Positions 31,618 through 40,421 of a DNA stretch of 40,421 nt are shown here, in pieces. Made by a program: the position numbers and the translations under genes. This DNA is from Clostridia bacterium. Its GTDB lineage: Bacteria > Bacillota > Clostridia > UMGS1883. The DNA is taken from NCBI GenBank assembly GCA_017466275.1, contig JAFTUL010000018.1:1-40421 (forward strand). Reading direction: 5' to 3'. The notes under the pieces are model-generated. The model was not told where the DNA came from. It was given only the letters and a program-made list of their open reading frames with translations, and made no database searches. Within the stretch, counting starts at the first letter, position 1, and every line of letters begins with the position of its first letter.

Positions 31618-32052
31618 ATGAATTTCACAAAAAAAATCAGTGACCTTATTTTCGGACCCGAAGAAGATGAAGAAGTAGATTTTGCCGCAGAAACTGAAGC
31701 CGCTTCCATGGAGCCTGCCCGTTCTTCCGCAGCAAAAAAATCCAAAATCGTAAGCATTGCCGCAACAACACAGATGAAGGTTGTTGTAGTTTCTATCGAG
31801 CGTTTTGACGAAGCTAAAGAGGTTGTAGACCATCTTCGCAACAAAAAGCCCGTTGTTGTTAATCTTGAAAAGCTTGATAAGGATATTTCCCGCAGAGTTA
31901 TCGATATTATCAGCGGTGCATCCTATGCACTTCAGGGAAGCACACAGAAGGTTGCAAAGGGTATTTTCCTTGTAGCTCCCTACAATGTTGACATTATGGC
32001 AGATGTTCGTGACGAGCTTCAGAATGCCGAGTTCTTCCCATGGGAGGAATAA
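31618..32052 (+). CDS. sepF: Cell division protein SepF
   Basis: A 144-residue protein. The N-terminus is a short amphipathic membrane-binding helix (MNFTKKISDLIFG), followed by an acidic linker and the SepF core (MKVVVVSIERFDEAKEVVDHL, NLEKLDKDISRRVIDIISGASYALQG, KGIFLVAP). SepF bundles FtsZ filaments and tethers them to the membrane. TTAGGAGG precedes the ATG. Its 3' end overlaps ylmH by 13 bases. Confidence 0.95.
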   Translation: MNFTKKISDLIFGPEEDEEVDFAAETEAASMEPARSSAAKKSKIVSIAATTQMKVVVVSIERFDEAKEVVDHLRNKKPVVVNLEKLDKDISRRVIDIISGASYALQGSTQKVAKGIFLVAPYNVDIMADVRDELQNAEFFPWEE

Positions 32053-32816
32053 GCAAAAGTCAGTTCCTTTATTCTCTTGATGCACGCCACAGCGTTATGT
32101 TTGCCCATATCTTTGATATAGCAGTTAAGGCTGACAGGTACGGGTGTGGCGTGTATGGAGATTTTCTGTCCGAAAACAGCATTTCCGAGCTTCTTTCCCG
32201 AAAGGATTTTCTCCCAATGGAGCCGGCTCTTTTCGGTGGTTTTGACGATGCTGAAAGGCAAATGGTGGCATTTTTGCCCGATTATGAGGAGCCGTCTTTT
32301 CCCATCTGTGCAGTAAAGATTTCCTCACCTGTGATAAGCTCTCTTTCCCACCGCGACTTCCTTGGAAGTATTCTGGGCTTGGGTATAAAAAGGGAGAAGT
32401 GCGGCGATATTATCATTGGTGAAAAGGAAGCTTTTGTCATACTTTCCGAGGAGATTTCTTCTTACGTATTGAATTCCCTTGAAAAAGTCGGCAGAGTCGG
32501 TGTTAAATGCGAGATTGTACCCCTTTCAGAAATAAAAGTTCCCGAAAAAAGCTTTAAGCCCATTACCGGAACTGTTTCCTCACTCCGTCTTGATGCGGTT
32601 ATTTCCCTTTTTTCGGGGAAAGGCAGAAGCAAGGCAAGTGAGGTTATTGCAGGCGGACTCGTTTTTATAAACGGAATTCAGGTAATGAAAAACGATTTTC
32701 ACCTAAAAGACGGGGATATTATCTCCCTCAGGGGTAAGGGCAAGGCCACTCTCTCGGTAGGCGGAACAAGCAAAAAGGACAGAATATTTATTACACTCAA
32801 GGTGAGGGGTGTCTAA
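32040..32816 (+). CDS. ylmH: S4-domain RNA-binding protein YlmH
   Basis: A 258-residue protein. The N-terminal part (FLPMEPALFGGFDDAERQMVAFLPDY, then HRDFLGSILGLGIKREKCGDI) is the YlmH-specific region; the C-terminal 75 residues are an S4 domain (SLRLDAVISLFSGKGRSKASEVIAGG). YlmH has been linked to ribosome rescue and lies in the division cluster of Firmicutes. The ATG at 32040 overlaps sepF and has no clear ribosome binding site of its own, so translation is probably coupled. Its last codons form the left arm of the large inverted repeat at 32799-33072. Confidence 0.9.
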   Translation: MGGISKSQFLYSLDARHSVMFAHIFDIAVKADRYGCGVYGDFLSENSISELLSRKDFLPMEPALFGGFDDAERQMVAFLPDYEEPSFPICAVKISSPVISSLSHRDFLGSILGLGIKREKCGDIIIGEKEAFVILSEEISSYVLNSLEKVGRVGVKCEIVPLSEIKVPEKSFKPITGTVSSLRLDAVISLFSGKGRSKASEVIAGGLVFINGIQVMKNDFHLKDGDIISLRGKGKATLSVGGTSKKDRIFITLKVRGV

Positions 32817-33072
32817 CCCCTCAAGGTTTAAAAAGGGAAATTTTGCATAATACTGCAGAAAATTCTGCAAATATACGACAGTATTATTCTTGAATTTTCT
32901 TTGTCTTATTAAAAATTTCCTCTTTTAAAACTCTCCGACCTTAAACGCAGATAAATTTAGGGCAATTTCAATGCGGAGGACGAAGATAGGCTGGCGCCTT
33001 TCAAGGACGACAAATTGAAAGTGTACAAATTTATCAAGTTTAAGGCTTAAGGGGTTAGGCTCCCCTCACCTT
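32799..33072. repeat. Large branched inverted repeat between ylmH and lspA
   Basis: Outer arms: 32799-32826 with 33046-33072 (11 perfect pairs AAGGTGAGGGG/CCCCTCACCTT, then TAACCCCT/AGGGGTTA). Stem 2: 32827-32844 with 32912-32929 (16 of 18), containing ATAATACTG/CAGTATTAT (32847-32855, 32879-32887) and CAGAA/TTCTG. Stem 3: CCTTAAAC (32939-32946) with 33038-33045, ATAAATTT (32951-32958) with 33027-33034, TTTCAAT (32966-32972) with 33014-33020. Together a three-way junction. No gene is present; the outer left arm includes the ylmH stop. RNA element, MITE-like insert or a complex terminator are all possible. Confidence 0.6.
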
Positions 33073-33553
33073 AACACATGGAGTTAAATTATGATTTATA
33101 TTATTGCGGCAATACTTATTGTTGCCCTTGACCAGATTTCAAAAGTACTTACCACCAGACATTTTGCATTGGGAGAGGTTAAGACCATCATCCCCGAAAT
33201 TCTGAGCTTTACCTATGTAAAAAACGAGGGTGCGGCTTTCGGGATTTTGCAGGGGGCAAGGGTTTTCTTTCTCCTTGTGACAATAGTTGTATTTTTTGGA
33301 GTTCTTTACTACATTATAAAAATACACCCTCATTCACGTCTTGAAAAATGGGCGCTTGCCTTTATGGCAGGCGGTGCTGCAGGTAATTTTATTGACAGAC
33401 TTTGTTTTGGCTATGTCCGTGATTTTATATTGGTGGATTTCATAGAATTTCCCGTATTCAATGTTGCAGACTGCTTCGTTTGTATAGGTGCAGGGCTGTA
33501 CATTCTCTATGCTTTTTCCGATATTTTTAAGAAGAAGGAAGAAAAAGAAATCG

Positions 33554-36410
<2,857 letters not shown>

Positions 36411-36411
<1 letters not shown>

Positions 36412-37175
36412 TGCTGTTTGATACACACGCACATTATTACGATAAAAAGTTTGATTCTGACCGTGACGAAATTCTTTCCTCTATGAAAGAAAACGGTGTT
36501 GGTTATATTGTCAATGCAGGGTGCGGAATCGAATCTACAAAAAGAAGTGTTGCCCTTGCAGAAAGATACGACTTTGTGTATGCAACGGCAGGCGTTCACC
36601 CCAATCATACGGAGGATATGAATGACCGTGCGTTGGATGCAATCAGAATGTATGCAAAGCACCCCAAGGTTAAGGCAATCGGTGAAATCGGACTTGACTA
36701 CTATTATAATTTCGTGGACAGAGCCGTGCAGAGAGAGGCTTTTGCAAAGCAGATTGACATTGCAAGAAATGTTAATCTCCCCTTTGTGATTCATTGCCGT
36801 GATGCCTGCAAGGACACCCTTGATATTTTAAAAAGCGAGTACAAGGGCGGCGGTGCGCTGATGCATTGCTTCAGCGAAAGCAAGGAAACGGCTAAAATTT
36901 TGCTTGATATGGGACTTACCATTGCCATAGGCGGTACGGTGACATTCAAGAACAATGTCCGCACGGTGGATGCTGTGAAATACATTCCCCTTGAAAGTCT
37001 TGTGATTGAGACGGACAGCCCATATCTTGCACCTACCCCCCACAGAGGAAAGCGTAACAGCAGTTTATATATCCACTATGTGGCAGAAAAGATTGCCGAA
37101 ATAAAGGGCGTTTCTCCCGAATTGGTTGAAGAAATCACCACGGAAAACGCCAAGAAATTTTTTGATATTGAGTGA
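36411..37175 (+). CDS. tatD: TatD family hydrolase (DNase)
   Basis: A 254-residue metal-dependent TIM-barrel hydrolase. Ligands: D-T-H-A-H (residue about 3-7), EIGLDYY (E about 91), FVIHCRDA (H), MHCFSE (H), and ETDSPYLAP near the end (D). TatD proteins act as 3' exonucleases and are routinely found after metG, as here. Translation is coupled to metG. Confidence 0.95.
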
Positions 37176-37179
37176 TAGA

Positions 37180-38265
37180 ATGAAAAAATTATTTTTCTGT
37201 ATTCTTTGTATGATGCTCGTTTTAACAGCGTGCAACAAAGAATCTTCACAACAAAATAAAAGCTCCTCTCCGCAGGAGCTTTTGTCAAATATGACACTTT
37301 CCGAAAAAGTCGGGCAGATGTTTATTGCACGCTCTCCCTCCGTTGACGCGGATATTTACGCCAAGAAGTACAACTTGGGCGGATATATCCTCTTCGGTCA
37401 GGATTTCAAAAATTCTGACCCCGAAACCTTTAAAACTACGGTGCAGAGCTATCAGGATGCGGTCAATATCCCTATGTTTATTGCCGTTGATGAAGAGGGC
37501 GGTATTGTAAATCGTGCAAGCCGTTATCCGCAGTTTAGGGAAAAGCCTTTCCCCTCCCCTCAGGAGCTTTACAAGGAGGGCGGATTTGATGCAGTAAAGA
37601 AAGATGCAAAGGAAAAGTCGGAATTTCTCCTTGATTTGGGAATCAATATGAATTTTGCCCCAGTCTGCGACATATCGCAAAGCCCCGATGACTTTATGTT
37701 TGACAGAAGCATTGCACTTAATCCCGAAGATACGGCAACCTATGTAAAAACCGTTGTTTCTGAAATGAACTCGGCAGGAATAGGAAGTGTGCTGAAGCAT
37801 TTCCCCGGATATGGAGATAATGCAGACACCCACACCGATATAGTTGTTGATACACGGCCTTACGAAGCGTTTGTAAACTATGATTTTCTCCCGTTTAAGG
37901 CAGGAATTGACGAGGGTGCAGGCGTGGTGCTTGTATCCCACAATATTGTGGAATGTATGGATAAAGAAAGACCTGCTTCCCTTTCCCCCGAGGTTATGAG
38001 GATACTCCGCGAAGAACTTAGGTTTAACGGTCTTATTATTACAGATGACCTTGTAATGGATGCAATAGGGCTTTATACAGACAATGAATCTGCCGCTGTG
38101 CAGGCGGTAATCGCAGGAAATGACCTTTTGTGCTGTACGGATTTTACAGAGCAGATTCCCGCCGTTATAAAAGCAGTCGAGGACGGCAGAATCACAGAAG
38201 AAAGAATTAATGAATCGGTACTGCGTATTCTGAAATATAAAATAGAATTAGGAATTATAAAGTAA
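37180..38265 (+). CDS. GH3 family beta-N-acetylhexosaminidase-like lipoprotein (NagZ type)
   Basis: A 361-residue lipoprotein: lipobox LVLTAC with Cys at residue 18, then a Ser-rich linker. The GH3 barrel has KVGQMFIA, VDEEGG (about residue 104), VLKHFPGYGDNADTHTD (the NagZ KHFPG and D-[ST]-H motif, general acid/base) and ITDDLVMDAI (nucleophile Asp). It cleaves GlcNAc-containing muropeptides or chitobiose-type sugars outside the membrane, consistent with cell-wall recycling. I choose the ATG at 37180, since the lipoprotein signal starts there; an upstream in-frame ATG (37126) would lie inside tatD. A terminator follows the stop directly. Confidence 0.9.
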   Translation: MKKLFFCILCMMLVLTACNKESSQQNKSSSPQELLSNMTLSEKVGQMFIARSPSVDADIYAKKYNLGGYILFGQDFKNSDPETFKTTVQSYQDAVNIPMFIAVDEEGGIVNRASRYPQFREKPFPSPQELYKEGGFDAVKKDAKEKSEFLLDLGINMNFAPVCDISQSPDDFMFDRSIALNPEDTATYVKTVVSEMNSAGIGSVLKHFPGYGDNADTHTDIVVDTRPYEAFVNYDFLPFKAGIDEGAGVVLVSHNIVECMDKERPASLSPEVMRILREELRFNGLIITDDLVMDAIGLYTDNESAAVQAVIAGNDLLCCTDFTEQIPAVIKAVEDGRITEERINESVLRILKYKIELGIIK

Positions 38266-38310
38266 AAAGAAACGAATGCTCGAAATTTTTGAGCATTCGT
38301 TTCTTTCTGT
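38266..38310 (+). terminator. Terminator of the hlyD-like to GH3 gene run
   Basis: Perfect 16-bp stem (38266-38281 with 38291-38306), starting one base past the GH3 stop, with T-rich ends on both sides. Confidence 0.88.
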
Positions 38311-38348
38311 TTAGCAACAAGTCAAGGTAAGCACTTGACTCGGTTTAA

Positions 38349-38682
38349 TTTTATCACATAAGTTTTTTGATGTTGACCTTTATCTCAAATTGTGATAAAA
38401 AATTTTTAACTGACACAAACTTCGGTTTTTGAAACAACGAAGCCGACCGACAAAATTCTGTCCGCATCATTTTCCTCTGCTGGCGGACAGAATTTATAAA
38501 TGTCTGATAATAAGTTTATCAATACATTTAGTTGTCGCAAAGGCAAGGCAGTTTCAAAAACAATACCCGACAGTTAAAGAAAACCACGTCCAATAAATCC
38601 TACGCCCCTGCGAGGGCGTTGAGGGGTGTGGGGAGAATCGCAACTCCCCACCGCTTTTCGCCATTTTGGCGTTCAAAATGGC
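38349..38682. repeat. Gene-free region dense in inverted repeats
   Basis: The stretch 38311-38719 has no supported gene. Pairings: TTTTATCACA (38349-38358) with 38391-38400; TTTTTAACTG (38403-38412) with 38571-38580; GTTTTTGAAAC (38425-38435) with 38551-38561; AAATTCTGTCCGC (38453-38465) with 38483-38495; ACGCCC (38602-38607) with 38614-38619; GTGGGGAG (38628-38635) with 38644-38651; GCCATTTTG (38660-38668) with 38674-38682. The three nested stems between 38403 and 38580 make a long branched arm. The 38600-38690 part looks like an extragenic repeat with stable short hairpins. I recognise no family. Confidence 0.5.
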
Positions 38683-38719
38683 ACGTCCCTAATCGGCTCC
38701 GATTTATAAAATTTTGTGC

Positions 38720-38754
38720 AAAAAAATTTACCCCCTCGGGAATACCCGAGGGGG
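38720..38754 (-). terminator. Terminator of the DUF4282-like gene
   Basis: 10-bp GC-rich stem (CCCCCTCGGG 38731-38740 with 38745-38754); on the minus strand it is followed by a T run (38727-38720). Confidence 0.85.
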
Positions 38755-38772
38755 CATTTATTATTACATCTG

Positions 38773-39294
38773 TTATCTTACTTTATTTCCGCAGTTTGAG
38801 CAGAAAATTACGTCGTCTTCAATCTGCTTTCCGCACTTTTCACAGTACTCAATTACAGGCTGAGCAGGTTCTTCAGGAGCTTCTTCCTGCTTCTCGCTCA
38901 TATTGTTTCTGAGACGGTTGTTAATCTGCATTGTGTTCTTTACAAGGATAATGAACATCATAGTTCCCTCATAAACAAGACGTACAACCACAGGACCTAC
39001 AACCAAGAGAAGCAATCCCGGAAGAGCCAAGCTTTCAGAGTAGTCGTAATAATATTCAACCACGGAGAAAAGCATAAAGAAACCAAAGATAACACAAGCT
39101 ACTGTTGAAAGTATGTAGAAAAATTTAATGATGGATTCGAGCCACAGGCTTCTGAAATTAAAAAGGTCAGACAACCATCTGCAGAAAGGATTAAGTGTAC
39201 AATACTTTCCCTCTGGCATAATGAAAACATAGATACAAATCATTGCCGCAATTACGCCTATAAAACCTAAAACTAATGTTGCTTGAATTGGCAT
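38773..39294 (-). CDS. DUF4282-like membrane protein with C-terminal zinc ribbon
   Basis: A 173-residue protein. A first hydrophobic segment is at residues 4-25, and a pair at about 58-82 and 92-118. The second pair, with FFYILSTVACVIFGFF and LLLLVVGPVVVRLVYEGTMM, resembles DUF4282. An acidic linker (SEKQEEAPEEPAQP) leads to a zinc ribbon C-x2-C-x10-C-x2-C (EKCGKQ ... CSNCGN). A role in signalling or protein tethering at the membrane is conceivable but unproven. The ATG at 39294 follows AGGAGGG; an earlier ATG (39324) lies before that site. It is a single-gene unit. Confidence 0.7.
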   Translation of the reverse strand: MPIQATLVLGFIGVIAAMICIYVFIMPEGKYCTLNPFCRWLSDLFNFRSLWLESIIKFFYILSTVACVIFGFFMLFSVVEYYYDYSESLALPGLLLLVVGPVVVRLVYEGTMMFIILVKNTMQINNRLRNNMSEKQEEAPEEPAQPVIEYCEKCGKQIEDDVIFCSNCGNKVR

Positions 39295-39324
39295 ATAAAA
39301 CCCTCCTATATAATTTATATACAT

Positions 39325-39353
39325 ATTTTAACATAATCTGACAAATTATGCAA
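39325..39353 (-). promoter_or_regulatory. Promoter of the DUF4282-like gene
   Basis: Minus strand: TTGCAT (39353-39348), 17 bases, TAAAAT (39330-39325). Confidence 0.6.
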
Positions 39354-39469
39354 GATGGTTATATTAAAAATGTTTTCTTTTGTTATCATAATGTCATTCC
39401 CATAGTCCCTCAAAGGGTGCAAAAGGAGCAATATCCTATGTTTTCATCTTGCCAACAAAGTAATATGAG

Positions 39470-40000
39470 CTAAGAAAATACGAAAAAATTCCCAAATTGG
39501 GAATTTTTGTGTGTACATTCTTTTTTTATTATACCACAGGCGATTTTTTCTCCTGAATTTCCGCTCGGCTGTGTAGTGAAATCATCCGTTTTTGAATGTA
39601 TAATTACAGTTTTGCCTATTATTTCATCTATTGTAAATCTGTCGGTTAGAAAACCCATAAATGCACTGCCGTTATTTCCGAAAAGTGGTGGCATATCTCC
39701 CGAATGTTCGGGGTGCGGACAATTATAGGGGTTATAATGGGTTTTTGCATCTGCATACGGGTCAGTTTCGTTTCCGGTGCAGCTTTCCCCGCTATGAATA
39801 TGGAAACCAAAGACGTTTTTTCCACATTTTCCCCCATTTTTGGGAAGCCCCTGTGCATCTACCACTACAAACACCTTTTCCATCAACCTGTAAAAATAGA
39901 CATTTGCCTTTACTGATTCATACTCATCCTTTCCGCGCACATTTGCATATGCCGCAGGCGGTCTTTTCAACATTGATGATAATGCTAAATAATTCATCAT
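39470..40000 (-). CDS. Cu/Zn superoxide dismutase family protein, cytosolic
   Basis: A 176-residue protein. The SODC blocks are present: FGFHIHSGESC (two Cu His), THYNP (bridging His), HPEHSGDMPPL (Zn ligands and H-x-G-D-like turn), and GKTVIIHSKTDDF (last Cu His), followed by PSGNSGEKIACGII. It has no signal peptide, which is unusual for a bacterial Cu/Zn SOD, so it would act inside the cell. The start at 40000 follows GGGAGAG; the next codon is also ATG. The C-terminal 15 residues after GIIKK run across a terminator hairpin (39484-39508), hinting that the original stop was lost. Confidence 0.85.
   Translation of the reverse strand: MMNYLALSSMLKRPPAAYANVRGKDEYESVKANVYFYRLMEKVFVVVDAQGLPKNGGKCGKNVFGFHIHSGESCTGNETDPYADAKTHYNPYNCPHPEHSGDMPPLFGNNGSAFMGFLTDRFTIDEIIGKTVIIHSKTDDFTTQPSGNSGEKIACGIIKKECTHKNSQFGNFFVFS
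39484..39508 (-). terminator. Terminator hairpin inside the SOD 3' end
   Basis: Near-perfect stem AAAAATTCCC (39484-39493) with GGGAATTTTT (39499-39508) and a 5-base loop, T run on the minus strand. It lies within the last codons of the SOD frame. Confidence 0.7.
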
Positions 40001-40017
40001 ATAAAAACTCTCCCGAA

Positions 40018-40039
40018 ATAATGATTTCAGAATCATTAT
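40018..40039 (-). promoter_or_regulatory. Palindromic operator overlapping the SOD -10 box
   Basis: Perfect 9-bp arms ATAATGATT (40018-40026) and AATCATTAT (40031-40039) around 4 bases. The minus-strand TATAAT (40040-40035) lies within it, 35 bases before the start; a matching -35 is weak. AT-rich palindromes of this size are typical for Fur/PerR-type regulators, which would fit SOD. Assignment to a regulator is inference. Confidence 0.5.
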
Positions 40040-40081
40040 ATGATGTGTTAGTGCAGCTTGATTATATTAAAAAGGAACACA

Positions 40082-40112
40082 AAAAAGCAAGTCGTTATGA
40101 CTTGCTTTTTTT
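40082..40112 (-). terminator. Terminator after the left 5S-like segment
   Basis: 13-bp stem AAAAAAGCAAGTC (40082-40094) with GACTTGCTTTTTT (40099-40111), 4-base loop. The right 5S copy is followed by a similar but diverged hairpin. Confidence 0.88.
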
Positions 40113-40114
40113 GG

Positions 40115-40180
40115 TTCCGGCGACGACCTACTTTCCCAGGCGGCTTCCCGAGAGGTTAATCAGCACTGCAGAGCTTAACT
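40115..40180 (-). pseudogene. Truncated 5S rRNA, 3' half
   Basis: Reading leftward, 40180 to 40115 gives TTAAGCTCTGCAG, a middle loop, and GGGAAAGTAGGTCGTCGCCGGAA, which aligns over its length with the 3' half of bacterial 5S rRNA. The 5' half is absent: no sequence upstream can pair with the 3' end to form helix I. The 5S match begins at about 40180; the sequence beyond is unrelated. Confidence 0.65.
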
Positions 40181-40352
40181 AATGTGGAGGAATTACAGTA
40201 TAGCCCGTGATTCAAGCCTTCAAGAGCGCAGAAGAACGGTAAGCTATACTGCATGCCAAAACACACGAGAAAACGCCTGTCCTCTCTCTGGCAGGCGGAG
40301 GCTCGATTGTGTTTACGGTGGGAACGGAGTTTCCGTTCCGAACAAAAATAAA
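40181..40352. other. Structured spacer between the two 5S ends
   Basis: No gene. CAGTATAGC (40197-40205) pairs with GCTATACTG (40243-40251). GGAACGGA pairs with TCCGTTCC around a 3-base loop (40321-40339). A longer arm pairs AAACACA-type sequence at 40259-40266 with TGTGTTT at 40307-40313 and encloses CGCCTG/CAGGCG (40274-40298). Its origin is unknown. Confidence 0.4.
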
Positions 40353-40381
40353 AAAGAGCAAGTCTTTCGACTTACTCTTTT
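40350..40381 (-). terminator. Terminator after the right 5S copy
   Basis: Stem AAAAGAGCAAGTC with GACTTACTCTTTT (one mismatch), loop TTTC; T run on the minus strand. Related to the terminator at 40082-40112. Confidence 0.8.
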
Positions 40382-40385
40382 TAGT

Positions 40386-40421
40386 TCCGGCGACGACCTA
40401 CTTTCCCAGGCGGCTTCCCAC
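40386..40421 (-). rRNA. rrf: 5S rRNA, 3' end (runs off the window)
   Basis: The last 36 bases contain the same 3' end as the left copy (GGGAAGCCGCCTGGGAAAG, then TAGGTCGTCGCCGGAA). This is probably the intact 5S gene closing an rRNA operon that is transcribed leftward from beyond the window. Confidence 0.75.

Noticed and set aside
32040-32120. Later start for ylmH
   Set aside because: The GGAGG at 32041-32046 has no in-frame start codon at suitable distance; the ATG at 32040 keeps overlap with sepF and full length.
38532-38912. Open frame of 126 codons
   Set aside because: It spans hairpins, a terminator and the antisense of the DUF4282-like gene, with no start signal. It is probably a chance frame in a repeat element.
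39661-40182. Open frame on the plus strand over the SOD gene
   Set aside because: Antisense to a clear SOD reading frame and runs into the truncated 5S.

Overview
The window looks like chromosomal DNA of a Gram-positive anaerobe of the class Clostridia, probably an Oscillospiraceae-like gut commensal. The evidence is gene content and order: a SpoVB-type flippase with mazG and hup, the paired radical-SAM genes, miaB-ymcA-mutS-mutL-miaA-hfq, and sepF-ylmH-lspA-rluD. Promoters are of the sigma-A type and ribosome binding sites are strong. Genus is not resolved.

Layout. 1-36 is the first codons of a probable leftward thyA. 178-4046 (+) holds two secreted copper-amine-oxidase-N-like proteins, a P-loop ATPase and a membrane protein. 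4158-10501 (-) is hup plus an operon: THUMP methyltransferase, small membrane protein, B12-type radical SAM protein, DUF2344 partner, flippase, mazG. A divergent promoter pair at 10535-10600 separates this from a rightward GH13 amylase and rlmD. An AT-rich cassette follows at 13889-16477: a PD-(D/E)XK nuclease-like gene, a two-helix membrane protein and a metallo-beta-lactamase-fold hydrolase. The last two are each broken by an in-frame stop. Directly after it lies a short ORF resembling a second RlmD C-terminus, then an XRE regulator.

16853-20358 is a metal-homeostasis block: two promoter/yybP-ykoY (Mn2+) riboswitch/terminator modules, each controlling a CaCA-family exchanger, the second followed by a CDF exporter with a Mn-like N-x3-D/D-x3-D signature. 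A PepV-like dipeptidase follows. 21987-29682 is tRNA modification, RNA processing and mismatch repair (miaB, ymcA-like, mutS, mutL, miaA, hfq). 29721-38265 is a dense rightward run: HlyD-like protein, yggS-type gene, sepF, ylmH, lspA, rluD-type gene, metG, tatD and a GH3 lipoprotein. The right end is leftward: a DUF4282-like zinc-ribbon membrane protein, a Cu/Zn superoxide dismutase with a palindromic operator on its -10, and two 3' ends of 5S rRNA, the left one truncated.

The signals that ordinary genes do not explain are: (a) the nuclease/membrane/MBL cassette bracketed by two rlmD tails; (b) the duplicated Mn-riboswitch exchangers; (c) several gene-free segments that fold into multi-branched structures, at 21681-21876, 32799-33072 (where divIVA would often sit), 38349-38682 and 26449-26583; (d) the duplicated, truncated 5S end with a structured spacer. 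All functions are read from motifs and gene order; no database search was run.
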